A DNA stretch of 64,000 bases, from contig NC_081405.1 of the NCBI RefSeq assembly GCF_030272615.1, positions 309,783,374 through 309,847,373 on the forward strand, given 5' to 3'. Position 1 is the first letter of the stretch. The number at the start of each line of letters is the position of its first letter. Positions 1 through 12,287 of the stretch are shown here, in pieces. The stretch is from Cryptomeria japonica. Its lineage: Eukaryota; Streptophyta; Pinopsida; Cupressales; Cupressaceae. Under the pieces are notes generated by a model. The model searched no databases, was not told where the DNA came from, and saw only the letters and a list, made by a program, of their open reading frames with translations. Both the position numbers and the translations under genes were made by a program.

Positions 1-951
1 TTTAATTCAGAAAAATTGGAACTCAGTCTATAGCAATCAGGAAGGAAACTACTATGTCTACCTTGGTTGTAGGAATAGTCAAATGATGATTTCCAGTGGC
101 TACAAGAACAATCAATCACTAGGAAAACAAACTAAATACTGAAAGAAAATAACTACAGAACACAAAGGATGGAATCCTTACTAAGTGGGCTTCATTAGAA
201 AGTCTTCACGAAACTCAACTAAGTGTTGCAAACTAGAATTTTATCTTATTAATTTGAAAAAAATTGCTACGTCATAATATTTGCTGAAAAGTATTCTACG
301 ATACAAGACTGAAAATTATAGTACCTGAGGTTCACTATCCTTGAGAAGGGATATTTGAGCTTATTTATATTAAGGAAACTCTAACTATTGGTAGGTCTAG
401 TCCCAAAACATTAGGAGGATTCTATTTATTACAACATAATAAAGAGAATAGGGAGTTACACTTCAAATACAAAATAGCCAAGTTGTTTCAACTATAGAGT
501 AAATCCAGCATAACTATCCCTCATAGATTTATTCTCCTACAAACATGAAATCAAAGTTTCATAATTACACTATGAGCTATAAATAACTGATTGTTGACTC
601 CTTTAATACTCACCTAGTTGAGACTTTCTCTTCAACCAATAACTAGCATTAAATCCCATGTTGTGAACCTTTGACCATTTTCTTGTTCTTCATTAACTCC
701 TGCATCATGTCCTCAATGTCTACAAAACAAAGGTATATGTATTACATATTAGAATAATATTTATCTATCTACATGCAAGATTAATAAGGATAAATCATAT
801 AGTATGGCCACTTCATCATTAACCATAATTTCAACCAAAAGGAATATATATATAAGGGTAAGTTAATGCCATTTTTTCAACTTCATGAAAATATAATAGG
901 ATCATTTTTTTAACAAAGTTTTATGACTTAGATATTATCTATACCCTTACT
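1..951. repeat. long direct repeat, copy A (probable LTR of E7, cut by the window edge)
   Basis: This stretch is repeated at 1672-2620 with only scattered substitutions and small indels; for example, the block about actaagtgggc and the block about ggaatatatataagggtaagttaatgcc recur in the same order. The left end is lost at the window edge, so the true boundary is unknown. I see no clear TG/CA ends. Two long direct copies flanking a short gag-like stub suggest LTRs of a small non-autonomous element; a plain tandem duplication is the alternative. Confidence 0.65.
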
Positions 952-1283
952 AGTAGACTATATAATTTAGGGAGAACTAAACTAGGGATATTCCTAATAT
1001 TATTAATATCATTTTGATTAGTGATAGGGAATTCAAAAGTGGTTTGGTTATTTTTTTTTTTTGCAGCCATCCTTGGTCGATAAGGTATCAAAGAAAATGG
1101 GTTGTCAAAAGGATTTTGATCAATTGGATCTTCAGGATTATTTAATTTGGCAAATATATGAGTGAAAGGATTTATGTCCTGATTTCTTCCTTCCTTTGGC
1201 TGATTAAGGGCTTCTTCTAAGTAATTATTAGGATAAGGGTCATTAGGAAGAAACCTCCCTAAGGCATCTCTTCTCTTATGCAT
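939..1283 (-). pseudogene. gag N-terminal stub between the E7 repeats
   Basis: An open frame of 114 codons on the minus strand starts with a true ATG. It is rich in Asn, Pro and Asp near its start, including the stretch RRDALGRFLPNDPYPNN, which looks like the proline-rich N-terminus of a plant gypsy gag. It runs straight into repeat copy A with no nucleocapsid, protease or polymerase. The same gag-stub layout is seen in E3. The family call is by resemblance only; the frame could also be a chance ORF in internal element sequence. Confidence 0.35.
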
Positions 1284-1671
1284 GCAGTACTATTTCTAAA
1301 ATAACAGTAGATCGTTAATCTATGAAATTGAAACTTTATATAAAATAAACTTTGACACTGCTGAAAATAAAATACAACTACATATGACTGCAAAAGGTTC
1401 CCTAGTTTCACACCATTCCTAACAACGATGCAAAAAATGTTTGTCTCCCTTAATGGTTCCAATAACTAGACTCTGAGTTTATAACTTAGGTATTGGAAAT
1501 CCATACTTAGTAGTTACATGAATATCATGTAACCTCATTTCTTTGTTAACCTGAGGAGTATACTTGAAATGGGTTAGGAAGGTATATTCACTAAAGTCCT
1601 CATTGTAGTCATTCTACTAAGAAGAAAATTCTTTTGAAAGTAAATAACTACAATTTCTAAATAGAACTACC

Positions 1672-2620
1672 TTTAATTCAAAAAAAATAGAACTTAGTCT
1701 ATAGCAACCAGGAAGGAAACTACTTTGTCTACCTTGGTTGCAGGAATAGTCAAATGATGATTTACAGTGGCTACATGAACAATCAATCACCAGAAAAAGA
1801 AACTAAAAACTGAAAGAAAATAACTACTGAACACAAAGGATGGAATCCTTACTAAGTGGGCCCCATTAGAAAGTCTTCACGAAACTCAACTCAGTACTGT
1901 AAACTGGAATCTTATCTTATTAATTTGAAAACATTTGCTACATCATAATATTTGTTGAAAAATATTCTACAATACAAGACTGAAAATTATAGTAGTTGAG
2001 GTTCACTATCCTTGAGAAGGGATATTTGAACTTATTTATATTAAGGAAACTCTAACTATTGGTAGGTCTAGTCCCAAAACATTAGGAGGATTCTATTTAT
2101 TACAACATAATAAAGAGGATAGGGAGTTACTCTTCAAATATGAAATAGCCAAATTGTTTCAACTACAAAGTAAATCTAGAATAACTATCCCTCATAGATT
2201 TGTTCTCCTACAAACATGAATATCAAAGTTTTATAATTACACTCTGAGATATAGATAACCGACTATTGACTCCTTCAATACTCACCTTGTTGAGACTTTG
2301 TCTTCAACCAATAATTTGTATTAACTCCCATGTTGTGAACCTTTGACTATTTCATGTTCTTCATTAACTCTTGCATCATGTCATCAATGTGTACAAAAAA
2401 AAGGTATATGCATTCCATATTAGAATAACATTTATCTAACTACATGCAAAATTAATAAGGATAAATCATATAGCATGGCCACTTCATCATTAACCATAAT
2501 TTCAACCAAAAGGAATATATATAAGGGTAAGTTAATGCCATTTTTTCAAGGTCGTGAAAATATAATAGGATCATTATTTTAACAGAGTTTTAGGACTTAG
2601 ATATTATCTAGACCCTTATT
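1672..2620. repeat. long direct repeat, copy B (probable LTR of E7)
   Basis: Second copy of the 1-951 repeat, offset by about 1671 bp. Similarity ends near 2620, where copia gag sequence of E5 begins, so E7 probably inserted into or next to E5. Copy B may extend left of 1672, but copy A is cut there and cannot be compared. The 720 bp between copies (952-1671) hold only the gag stub and a non-coding leader-like stretch. Confidence 0.65.
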
Positions 2621-2639
2621 AAAACTTGGTAAAATTAAA

Positions 2640-3172
2640 GAACATAGACAAAATTGAGCTAATATTTGTGCTCATCAATAGCTTTATATGTAGATTTAGA
2701 TTTAGGAGGGATTTCAACAAAATCACTCAACTCAAAATAAGAAAGCTTACCAATCAACATGTTTTCTATACACATCTTTCAGATTCGAGATCTCTTCAGT
2801 AGAAACAACCTTATTCTTGTAAGAAGGATGAAAGGATCTCAACAGTTCAGCCACAATATCAGATTCTTCCAATACTCCATTAGCACATCTGATGTTCAAC
2901 ACAATCTAATTCAATTTATACATAAAGGAGGCAATCTTCTCATCTTCATCCATCTTCAACATTTCATACTTTCCATTCAAGCTTTGCAAGTTAGCAACTT
3001 TCATATGGTTGTCACCTTCATACAAAGTCTCTAGCTTCTTCCATATCTCATGAGGAATCTGCAGATCCATCACATTAGTCATCTCAAAATCATATAAGGA
3101 ACTCAATAATGCTTCCTTATCTCCAATATTGAATTCAAATTTCTTTATCTCATCTAGAGTGGTACGACCATT
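2640..3172 (-). pseudogene. copia-type gag fragment (element E5)
   Basis: The minus strand encodes a broken gag of the Ty1/copia type. The clearest part is at 2906-3106, with IPHEIWKKLETLYEGDNHMK and then KYEMLKMDEDEKIASFMYKL, the typical core of the copia gag domain (UBN2/retrotran_gag_2). Weaker gag sequence continues to about 2640 in a shifted frame. The rest of the polyprotein is missing because sequence stops at the E7 repeat. The order gag, PBS-like site (3361-3372) and LTR (3373-4686) fits the 5' end of a minus-strand element. Confidence 0.75.
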
Positions 3173-3372
3173 ATGAGGAGAATTATAAACATTCTTAGTA
3201 GTCTTCTAATAGTCTTCACTAATACATCACAAATGACATTCCATTGGGTTCTTCTAGAGAGTGTAATTTATCCCATCAAATCTTGGACTATTCTTTTTAA
3301 AAGAAAAGGTTACCATCTTGGATCTCCACAAGTAGTAAAGCTTCTTCTAGAGGATCTAGCTATAATTCCAAT

Positions 3373-4686
3373 TATTATAAACAATGCAACAAACTGTGAG
3401 GGGGCTGAATCAATTTGCTCACAAACTCATCACAATTCAAGCTTAAATTCAGATCTCTTTATTATAAATGGAAACATAAACCATCACCATGTCAATAACA
3501 TACATAACACAAAGATATTTGACATGGAAAACATGGTTAAGGGAAAAAACCACAGTGGGAACCTACCCACAATGAGATAATACCCTATTAGGAGTAAATG
3601 TAAATATTACAATGGGGAATGCACATGCATTAAGGAAAAATTTTGAGAGCTCACTACTGAAATAAAAAGAAGGGCTACGACCTTGAGGAAGATTTGTTGT
3701 CTTGCAAAGATTGGAGAATAATCTGAATTACATGAACTATGAAAATAACGTCTCTGAATGCCTAGTTACAGTTCTGGTTAAGCATGGATACTCAAAATAT
3801 TCTCTTTCCACATCTTCACACTCTTTCACACTTCTCCTCTACCACTAAAAGATCAAATCAATATTTGGACATGCAAAATACATCTCACAAATAAATATTA
3901 CATATATTTATATAACTCAACCTATATTTCAAGGTTGGATAAACCCTCAACACAAATTACAAAATAATAACCTCACATACTACAACAATACATGCAGACC
4001 AAAACAATGTCAACTAAGATAATCTGGATCCAAATAAATACTAAAACCAAGAAACATCACCAACAATTATGCCACAGTCATCCGTAACATGCGACAATCA
4101 CTAAGAATATTGCATAACATGAAGAACACAACTGGATAAAGAGAATGATCAATAATGTACATGATGATCAATATGGACCATCAACAAGAAACATGAATCA
4201 TGCTAGAAATAACTACAACATCACCACTTACTAAAATCTCAATCATCTTTATTCTTAACCTCCCAAATACACGCTGCACTGACAATCAAACTAAAGGATT
4301 CACTTGTGGAATTCAAAATCACAAACCATCCGAATCAAGGACACATATGAATGTCCCAAACACTCAGCCAAATATTAAAATCAAGTTAATATAATTCCAG
4401 AGCAATGCAGAGTACAAACCAAAATACTAAATAACATGAACAACTGAATAACCAATCATAATACCAGACCTCATAAGTCGAGCAAATCCACATGCAGATC
4501 ACTGAAACTTTTGTTGAATCAACTAAACATACTTATCTCCAAACTCATGAAACCACAACAACTCAACTACAACACACTGGCAAAACCAACTCATTTAATC
4601 TGACTACAACACTGGAATACATAGAAGAATATGTTGACATTAATAAGAACACATCATTCCAACAAACTTCTCTGCAATATCTGACA
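3373..4686 (-). repeat. LTR of copia element E5
   Basis: The sequence shares the landmarks of the E2 LTRs in the same order: a G-rich start (gagggggctgaatca), tttgacatggaaaacatgg, a block like ccacagtgggaacctaccc, and a far end with gttgacattaataag before ccaaca. It is much more diverged than the two E2 LTRs are from each other. A degenerate tRNA-Met-type PBS (minus strand ATTGGAATTATA) lies at 3361-3372. Ends are estimated; TG/CA termini are decayed. Confidence 0.6.
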
Positions 4687-4759
4687 ATTCTCTTATCTTT
4701 GTTATTAGATTATTTGTCCCTCATGTTACTGTCTTATGAGGTTCATAGAACTACTTACT

Positions 4760-5460
4760 TGATATATTTTAACTACCCTTTGACCACTTTTGCATTCAAT
4801 GGACAAAGCACTATCCCTATCACAATCTCATCATGCTTTTCTAACCCAATTTGCACTTCTACAACTAATTCATCCTTGACCTTCTCTAGACATGCTTTAG
4901 TCATATTTTCCTCATCTTTTCTTCCCAATATTGAATCACCCTTCACACTTATTGTACTAGCATCTTCAAGCCTTGAAATGGTTGCACACTATTCATGGTT
5001 GTCTTCCTCAAAGTTCACAAACTCCTTTCCCAATATGATCACCTTTTCTACCTTGGTCTTCTCCTTAACATCTTCCTGCAATGGTGTTAAGGTAAAGGTA
5101 TTCCCATCCTTTTCAATTGTGTAAGCATTAAGTCTTCCATCATACATGGCATGTCTGTCAAAATTCCATGGCCTTCCGAGTAGTAAATGGAAACAACCCA
5201 TTGGTAAAACATCACAAAGTATCTTATATCTATATCCACCAATGTTGAACTCAACTAAGGCTTGTTCATTCACCAAAATAGACTGATAATCACTCAGCCA
5301 AGATACTTTATATGACATGTTTCATGAGGAATACTTTATAACTTCAGTTTATCAACCATTTCATTAGGACCATGTTATCAGTTTTCCCTGAATCTATTAC
5401 TACTTTACATACCTTTCCTTTGCATTTGCAGGTGGTCTTGAATAGTGGTCATCTTTGGGT
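4760..5460 (-). pseudogene. gypsy-type retropepsin (protease) of element E6
   Basis: The minus strand carries the aspartic protease region of a Ty3/gypsy polyprotein. The active-site triad D-S-G is readable at 5386-5394 in the context VVIDSGKTDN. The downstream half is at 4989-5318, with CDVLPMGCFHLLLGRPW and then HDGR-like sequence, typical of chromovirus-type gypsy proteases. Stops and frameshifts break it. The region continues to about 4760 with charged linker sequence, then ends at the E5 LTR before any reverse transcriptase. Gag lies just upstream on the same strand. Confidence 0.8.
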
Positions 5461-5662
5461 CATGTCTTTCTCCTTGGATACTTTTAGGAGTTTTCTTCTC
5501 ACCATCGAGGACTCTCCCACAATAGAAGCAACATATTACATTAGAGAGTTTACACTCTCATTTTCATCTTCTTGCACCAATTGCACTCTCTTTTCACTTC
5601 CCCTTTCGCCCCCACTTGAAGTAGAACCTTCTTTTTATCTTCTCTTCCACCCTAATGGCCAG

Positions 5663-6245
5663 CTAAAAATATTCTTCAACTATCCTTGGATTTACCACAA
5701 CCAGTTCCTCTTGAATGTGAGATCTAAGTCCACCAAGGTATCTAGCAACCTTTTCAACCTCATCTTCCATCCTACCCAATCTTATGCTCAACTTATAAAA
5801 CTCATCTATGTAAGTCTTAACATCTAAATCCTTTTGTTTCAGACCTTGGAGTTTGTTATACAATTGAACTTCACAGTCTTTAGGAAGAAACTTACCTTTA
5901 ACTTTAGAAACCATTTTGTCCCAAGAAACTATCTGTGCTTTACCTTTGAAACCATAATAATGCATGTCCCTTGAGTTTTGTCTTTTCTACCTTCATCTTT
6001 TTCTCATCAGGAACATCCTCATATTCAAGGTGATTGTCAATAGTTGAAATCCAATATAGAAGCTCTTCATCATTAAAATTCCCTCCATACATAGGAAAAT
6101 CAAATTTCACCTTATTTTTATCACCTTTAACTTCTCTTAGAAGTCTAATTGTCCTTTGTTCCTCAAGCTGAAATTTATCTTCCTCTCTTTCATTCTCTCC
6201 TTCCCCCTTATCTTCTTTGGATTCACTTTCATCATCTAATACCAT
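5663..6245 (-). pseudogene. gypsy-type gag of element E6
   Basis: Two overlapping open pieces form one gag. At 5940-6245 there is an acidic N-terminus followed by FDFPMYGGNFNDEELLYWIS and LKGHALLWFQ. At 5663-5965 the Retrotrans_gag domain continues with VSWDKMVSKVKGKFLP, LYNKLQGLKQ and VKTYIDEFYKLSIR, and ends in YLGGLRSHIQEEL. This order and wording match plant gypsy capsid proteins. A single frameshift lies in the overlap near 5950. A zinc knuckle expected before the protease is not clearly readable. Confidence 0.85.
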
Positions 6246-6440
6246 GCCTCTTCTTTTATTATAATCAAGGAAAAAATCCTTTCTAACAAATAATTATGGT
6301 ACTCGAATAACTTTGCATGTCTCTCTTTTAGCTCCTGCAACTCTCTAGCAGTGCCACTATTCCTAGGAGACATCTTGACATAAAAACTTCCAACCTTCCT
6401 CTATGCAAACTTCAACCAATCTCCCTCAAAATATATAATA

Positions 6441-6457
6441 CCTATGATTTGATACCA
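6441..6457 (-). promoter_or_regulatory. primer-binding site of E6
   Basis: The minus strand reads TGGTATCAAATCATAGG, close to the usual tRNA-Met-type plant PBS that starts TGGTATCA. It lies 5 bp inside the LTR edge at 6463 and upstream of gag on the same strand. Confidence 0.6.
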
Positions 6458-6462
6458 AATTA

Positions 6463-7650
6463 TGTAGAGAAGGGGATAAATTCAAACCAATCCAATTAAA
6501 TTACCTAGGAAAGCTCACAAAAATCCAAACTGGGAATATTTCTCCCAACTCACCTATCCATTCACTACACATCCAACTCAATGACAATTTTGACACAACT
6601 TTATGAAAAACCTCGAAATGATTCAATAATTTAAAATTAGGCTTATTAAATTACTAATGACATAATAAAAATACTCTTCATACCCTGGTTTAGGCCCTAT
6701 GACTTGTTTTGAAGTTAGTTGTTTCACAACTAGGGTAGACTCCTTGTAGCCCTACTCAAAGGGTTTTTCTACGATAAATATATTTACAGAGAGTTTCAAG
6801 ACAAAATAAGAACATTTATGGATACCATTTTGGCTATTTTACAACATATCCAATTTTTTCTAGGGGTTGTTTTGGGACACATACCTTTATTTGTTACTAG
6901 TAAAGTGGTTTTTAGGCCTAATTAAGCCACTTTTCTAAAGCAAGTATGTGATATCTTGACTCCAACTCCCCACTCTTCAATTATGGATCCTAGGTAGGTT
7001 ACAAATATATTGAATCCATAAATTCTATCAATTGGAAGTCCCACCAAACTACCCTTCTATAAAACCCTTATCTAGGCATCTTTTATGCTTGTTTAAAGTG
7101 GGTTTATTGGATATACATATTACAAGCCTTAATCCACCTTATCAACACTTGAAAGACATCTTGTAGGGTCTGCAAATTCTTCCCAAAACATTCCTCACTC
7201 TTCCCCAACACCTTTTCATTAAATATCAACTCTTAGCCATCATTCTTGACTAGAAACATGTAAAGTACACATCTAGAGTAGCTATTCCACCATGTTATAA
7301 CAAGTTTCATCAGGTGGAATGGCTTATAAATCCATTTTATACCCTCAAGCCCTCAAAACAAAGGTTATTGGCCAGTTTTAGAAAAATTCTTGTAAAATGC
7401 TCAAATATTGAAGAAAAATGATGAGATAAAAACCAAATGGAAGGGGATTCACCCCTATTTCAAATTAATATAATATCAATCCCTTATCCTTGTATACAAG
7501 GCCTTACCACACACTCTAACTATAATGAAAAAATGAAAACTAAGAATGCAAGAACAAAGATAGATTTTATTACTTCTAGCACACCAAAATCAGATCCAAT
7601 CGACCCCTGGTCAATGGAGATAGGTTAAATATTTTTTTGAACATCCCGCC
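6463..7650 (-). repeat. probable 5' LTR of gypsy element E6 (right end uncertain)
   Basis: Starts TGTAGAG beside the PBS and is non-coding throughout. No partner LTR remains because the rest of E6 is gone. The right end is a guess based on a T-rich stretch near 7630; I see no target duplication. Nothing else is recognisable in this interval. Confidence 0.4.
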
Positions 7651-8100
7651 CAATGTTTAAAAACCATATTTAAAACTTAAACTACCAAAACCCAAGTTTT
7701 TAACAAAATGACAACTTTTTCTATGAAAGTTTGCATAACAACTTTTATGGTGCAACTTTGTGATTTGTGACCTTTGACCCCAAATGACTTCCTTAGACTC
7801 AATTATGAGTCAAACAAGATCAATTTGGTCTAAAAGACCTTATTATAAATCGAACACATAATTACAGCTAAAAATTGGCCAAAGAGCCTCATGGAGGCAT
7901 GAGTGTACTAGGTGCTCCTGCACCAAATTTCCTAAAAGAGCCTCCCCATATTCATCACACATGACCCTTGGCATGTGTCGATGTTAGGATCATATTTAAT
8001 TCACACAAGTGAGGAAAGTGAATTATCTTTCAATGATCAATTAGGAGGATTCAAAATCTCACTATTGTCCCATTTTACATATCCCACCAAAATTAATCAT
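7651..8100. other. non-coding stretch without recognisable content
   Basis: AT-rich, no open frame with a recognisable motif. It may be the 3' tail of LINE-E or flanking DNA. Confidence 0.4.
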
Positions 8101-9148
8101 TATTTTCCCAAAACTAACACAAACACCGAGTGAACAAAGGTGGCATCAAAAACCTTGTGAACATGACACATGGGCAATGAAAAGACATTTATTCTGTGTG
8201 ACAGCCATCATAGTTGGGGAAGAATTCAGAAAATGGAATCCCAACATTAATAATTTTGCTACCATTGATGTAAATATGAGTGTCAGATTGTGCATCATCT
8301 TTCCCATCCAAGTAGCCTATAGAGACAAGGATAGCTAGTGTGCCAAACAGATTCTCCACCATGGATAAAACACTTTCCAAAAATCAACATATGTTAGTGA
8401 ATAGATAAATATATTCAATAGAGGAAATGGGAGCTAGCACCCCATCTACTTTGGATCTAGTTTTGATTAAATCAAATCTCCCCTTTATCAATGTAATAGT
8501 CTTTATATGATAATGCATCTACTATACCAATATCTTCTATGAAGCAATGTTTGATGGTAAAATATTCAGACTTATGAAGAATATGTCTAGCTTCCTAGAG
8601 GACATATTGAACTTTCCATCCTAGGGCTTCAGATTTTTTACAATTCATATTACATTCATTGATTCCCCTTTAATAATCAATATTTTGACACCCAATTTAT
8701 GCATTGGGCATAATCCATGAACTAATGCAAAGGCCTCCGCAAAATTATTTGTCCCATATAGTATTCTAGTTTCTCTAGCCTCCCTTTAACATCTCAAATA
8801 ATAAATCCAGCCCTAGAACAACTTGGGAACTCCCCTTAGTTGTTCCATCAAAATTGAGTTTCTAGTGAAGGTGGTCTAGAGGTTCCCATTTAAAATCCTT
8901 TATAACTATCTTTCATATTGAATTATTGAGGAGACTACCCTTAAAAGGAAGAGTGATCCCTTGCCACCTCTTAAGGACTGAGTCATCCCAAGAAGTAAAG
9001 CAAGACTCCAATCTCTTGTGTTTCATAGTGTAAGAATTCACTACTTCTGAGATGGAATTCTAAATATTGCTAATAAAATAGTTACTTGAGTTTCTCTCAT
9101 TCCTAAATATCCTTCTATTCCTTTCCCACCAAATGTTCCAAATGGTTA
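8100..9148 (-). pseudogene. LINE-E, C-terminal part (RNase H and 3' region), left half
   Basis: This is the downstream half of a minus-strand L1-type LINE. Next to the E3 insertion point the minus strand reads TIWNIWWERNRRIF, the conserved motif between zf-RVT and RNase H in plant LINEs. RNase H-like pieces (NFDGTT, then ALVHGL) follow between about 8880 and 8690, broken by many stops. The zf-RVT half lies at 36281-36850, beyond the nested elements. The last few hundred bases towards 8100 are probably 3' untranslated. Confidence 0.7.
9144..9148. repeat. target-site duplication of E3, left copy (GGTTA)
   Basis: GGTTA directly precedes the TGTAATATGG start of the E3 LTR. The matching copy is at 36276-36280, just beyond E4, because E4 landed inside the right-hand duplication. 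Confidence 0.85.
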
Positions 9149-10359
9149 TGTAATATGGTGAAAAATGATGAGGGGAGATCAAGTGGAAATATTTACTCCC
9201 CTCAAAAGAGGAATGTAAGTTTCACAAAGGATTCCCTTCATTTTTTCACACATTACACTCAAAAGAGGGGTTGAATTATCTAGATCCTATCCCCAATGGT
9301 AAGAGATTGAATACTAAGTGAATTGCAGTAAATTAACCCTCTTTTGTAGTAGACTAGTTGAATTAAGCAAATTGAGACTAAGTGCAGAAATGACAAAGAA
9401 GTGATCATATCTTAAGATAGAGATGTGGGATGAAGTTGTTCACCTAGAATTAGTAGTAGAATTTTTATATGAAGCTTCCCTACAAATTTGAGCAAAATTT
9501 GTAGGGACCGTGCGCAAGTTAAGCACAATCCTCTGAAAAATCTACGTGTCAAAAAGGGTTTTTTTGTCTCTAAAAAAGAAGCCTAAACTTGCAATTACAG
9601 TCGCGCACCTACAACCTACACACAAAAAAGAGAGGGAAATGTTGTTGGGATTGGGGGTTTTACTTTAGGTCAAACCCCATTTCGGAATTAACCAAGTGGT
9701 TGTAAAATGAAAGGAAATGTTTGAAGTAAAATCCACCTCAAGAAGGGGATGTAATTGAAATGTTGATACCTTCATAGATGAATTTTCTTGAATGGATATG
9801 TGAAAAGGATGTCGTGAGTGTTGATAGAAATCTCCTCTTCAATGGTTGAATCTTTGTCTTGAATGCAACACCTAGCCTTGAAAGGATACTTGCAATTCTC
9901 AATACTTGAATGAATGTTTGAATGCTTGATGCCTCATTATAATGTCACCTTGTAATTTTTCCTTATGATCAATATTATGCAAATAGGAGGAGAAGTGCTC
10001 CTTATATACTTGATAATTAAGGGTATTTAGGTAATTTCCCATTTTAGGCCAACATAGGAAAAAATTTTCCCACTCAAAAATTGATAAGCCCAATTCAAGG
10101 GGGAATCAAAGGGGGCCAAAAATAGGGGCAGGTCAAGGGTGTTGTGCCATTGTCCTAGGGGGATAGGGGCACCACTCTCCTGTCATACCTTGATTTAGGA
10201 CAAGGAGCAGCAAAAAGGCAGTGCAGAATGATGAAAAATGCAAGTTTTTGATGTGATGAGCATGTTTTAGGTCTCCGATCAGGATTAGGGACTTGTTCCC
10301 TAATGAAAAGACTCAAATGCATTTGAAAATTGCAAGGTTCGCAATTTTATGATGCTACA
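9149..10359 (-). repeat. 3' LTR of E3
   Basis: Bounded by GGTTA duplication and TG on the left, and by CA plus the PPT on the right. It aligns along its length with 27279-28433. It contains one copy of the 27-30 nt hairpin motif at 9505-9531. Some small gaps distinguish it from the partner LTR. Confidence 0.9.
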
Positions 10360-10377
10360 TTTAGCCCCCACTTTAGT
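10360..10377 (-). promoter_or_regulatory. polypurine tract of E3
   Basis: On the minus strand the sequence reads TAAAGTGGGGGCTAAA directly next to the LTR start. The same tract adjoins the E4 3' LTR at 29573-29590. It primes plus-strand DNA synthesis in this family and sets the orientation. Confidence 0.8.
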
Positions 10378-11204
10378 GGGATTATAAGCATGCACTAATA
10401 CTATCGGTAAAGTACAAGGCGACAAGATTGAAGAATTTATGTTAGACATGTTGGACTGAGAAGGTGGTATGATGTTATTGAAAGAGGGCATTGATTGAGA
10501 ATAAGTTGGTGGGACACTATGATAATTAGGCATAGGTGATGATTGAGTAGGAAATGAGACACTAAAAGGAGTAAAATGATTGAATGAATTGCCACCTTGT
10601 GTCACATTGATTGGTTGAGAGACAATAGGAATACTCATTGAAGGCATAGATAAAGTTGGAGGATTGAATGAAGAAGAGGGATTTCCGCAATGAATAATGG
10701 TTTTAGGTATGACATTTTGAGTTGAAGTAGCCATGATGTTTGAAGTGAAAGTAGGAATACTAGCCATAGAAGTGATCAAAGGAATAGATTGATTGATTTG
10801 TGTAGGAGGTTGTGAATAACCTAAGTTCTCAACACAAATCTTCATAGGCATAACATTAGAATAAAAAATGTGAGAAATACCATGCATATATCAATTTCAT
10901 TCTTATCACTTTGAATCATGCATTTTAGACCTTCAATTAATTGAAGAGCTTCACTGTTAGGATATTCTTGGGACATCAGTTGTTGGAAATTGTCAAATTG
11001 ATTGTCCAATTTTGAAATTTGATCTATGGAAACTCTAGTCAAACCATTTTCTTCATCATTGGAATCATCAATTGGGTGGATATAGATATTATTAGGATGG
11101 GAAGAATTAGAAATATTCTCATTGTAGAAGTCACCTAAATTAGGCTCTATCTCTTTGGGAATCCTTAATTCTAATGCTTTGTCTAATAGGGATAGTATAG
11201 GCAA
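10378..11204 (-). pseudogene. E3 gag N-terminal stub
   Basis: Two open pieces (10842-11204 and 10300-10887) encode the N-terminal part of the gag found in E4. Shared blocks include SKLDNQFDNFQQLMSQEYPN, EALQLIEGLKCMIQSDKN, then a Pro/Ser/Asn-rich stretch with TQGGNSFNH and PPSQSN. Just after that, where E4 continues into the capsid domain, E3 jumps to the PPT region: an internal deletion removed capsid, zinc finger and protease. The fused tail translates into the PPT and is not real gag. One frameshift lies near 10870. Confidence 0.8.
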
Positions 11205-12282
11205 GACTAATATTGGAAAACTCAGGTACTAGAGGGAAAGTTTAAAATTTGAATTTGAATTTTGGATTTTGGGAACAAAGTTTGCAAAATTGAATAAGAC
11301 AAAATTCAAGAAAATTATGAAATACAATTTGAACTTTGTGGAAAAAAGAAATGACACAATCTTCAAGAAAGATTCATAATTAATAAAAAGAGATTGAGCT
11401 TTAAAATTAGGGCCAATGGGATACCACTTAATTTCAAATTTAAAATTGACAAAATTAAGATCTTAAAATTAGGGCAGATTATAATTAACCACTTAATTTT
11501 AAATATTTCCTTGAAAGTTGCAATGTTGAAAATGGGAAGCAAAATCAAGCAATTTATGGATTTAAGCAATTAAATATAGTCATAATTTATGGGAAAAAAG
11601 TCAGGGACTGTGTGTAAGTAATGCACAATCCTCCCAACTTTTTTTGGAAATTTTCAAGAATGGAAGCTACAATTATTTGAAAGGTAACCCCAAAAAATTG
11701 ATTGATTTTACGATCTCTAGATAGGTGAAATTAAGATTTGAATGTCAAAATAGGATCCTATTAGGGTTTTGAAAAAGATAAGAAATTGAATTGCAATTTT
11801 GAAAAAGGTCAAACCTAATGGATAGGGCCACCTTCAATAAAATTTTAAAAACTGAAATTGGTTGAAATTGATTGAAATTTGCACAAAATCCAATTAAATT
11901 TGAAAACAACTGAATTTTAAAATTTTGAATTTTGGGAAAAGGAGGGAAATTGAAAATTTAAATTTTATGCTAGAAGACAAGTCTAAAACTTGTCACAAAT
12001 CTAAAAATTAAATGTAAATCCAATTTTTGCACAAGTTTAGGTTGATGTTTGAAAATTAGGGCTTTGACAATTAACTACTTAATTTGGTAAATTTGAATTG
12101 CAAATTGAACAAGACAACGAAAGAATTGAATTTGACAAGCATTGTAATTTTTAGATCTAAAACAATAGATAGCAATTTTTGCAAAATACAAGTTCAATTT
12201 TAGCAACTAGGGTTTTGAATGAATTAACCACTAAATTTATATAAATTCGAAGAAAATTAAATTTATAAATGAAAAGTATGCA
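11205..12282 (-). other. E3 untranslated leader
   Basis: Non-coding, A/T-rich, many runs of aaattt-type sequence, similar in style to the E4 leader at 33763-34930. It holds one hairpin motif (11605-11631). E2 inserted at its upstream end. Confidence 0.6.
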
Positions 12283-12287
12283 ATAAT
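12283..12287. repeat. target-site duplication of E2, left copy (ATAAT)
   Basis: ATAAT precedes the LTR start TGTTAG. The identical copy follows the far LTR at 27235-27239. Confidence 0.9.

Noticed and set aside
3173-3580. 135-codon plus-strand frame
   Set aside because: Overlaps the PBS and LTR edge of E5 and the opposite-strand gag; no motif.
4492-5124. Plus-strand frame of 210 codons
   Set aside because: Covers the end of the E5 LTR and lies opposite the E6 gypsy protease, which has clear motifs.
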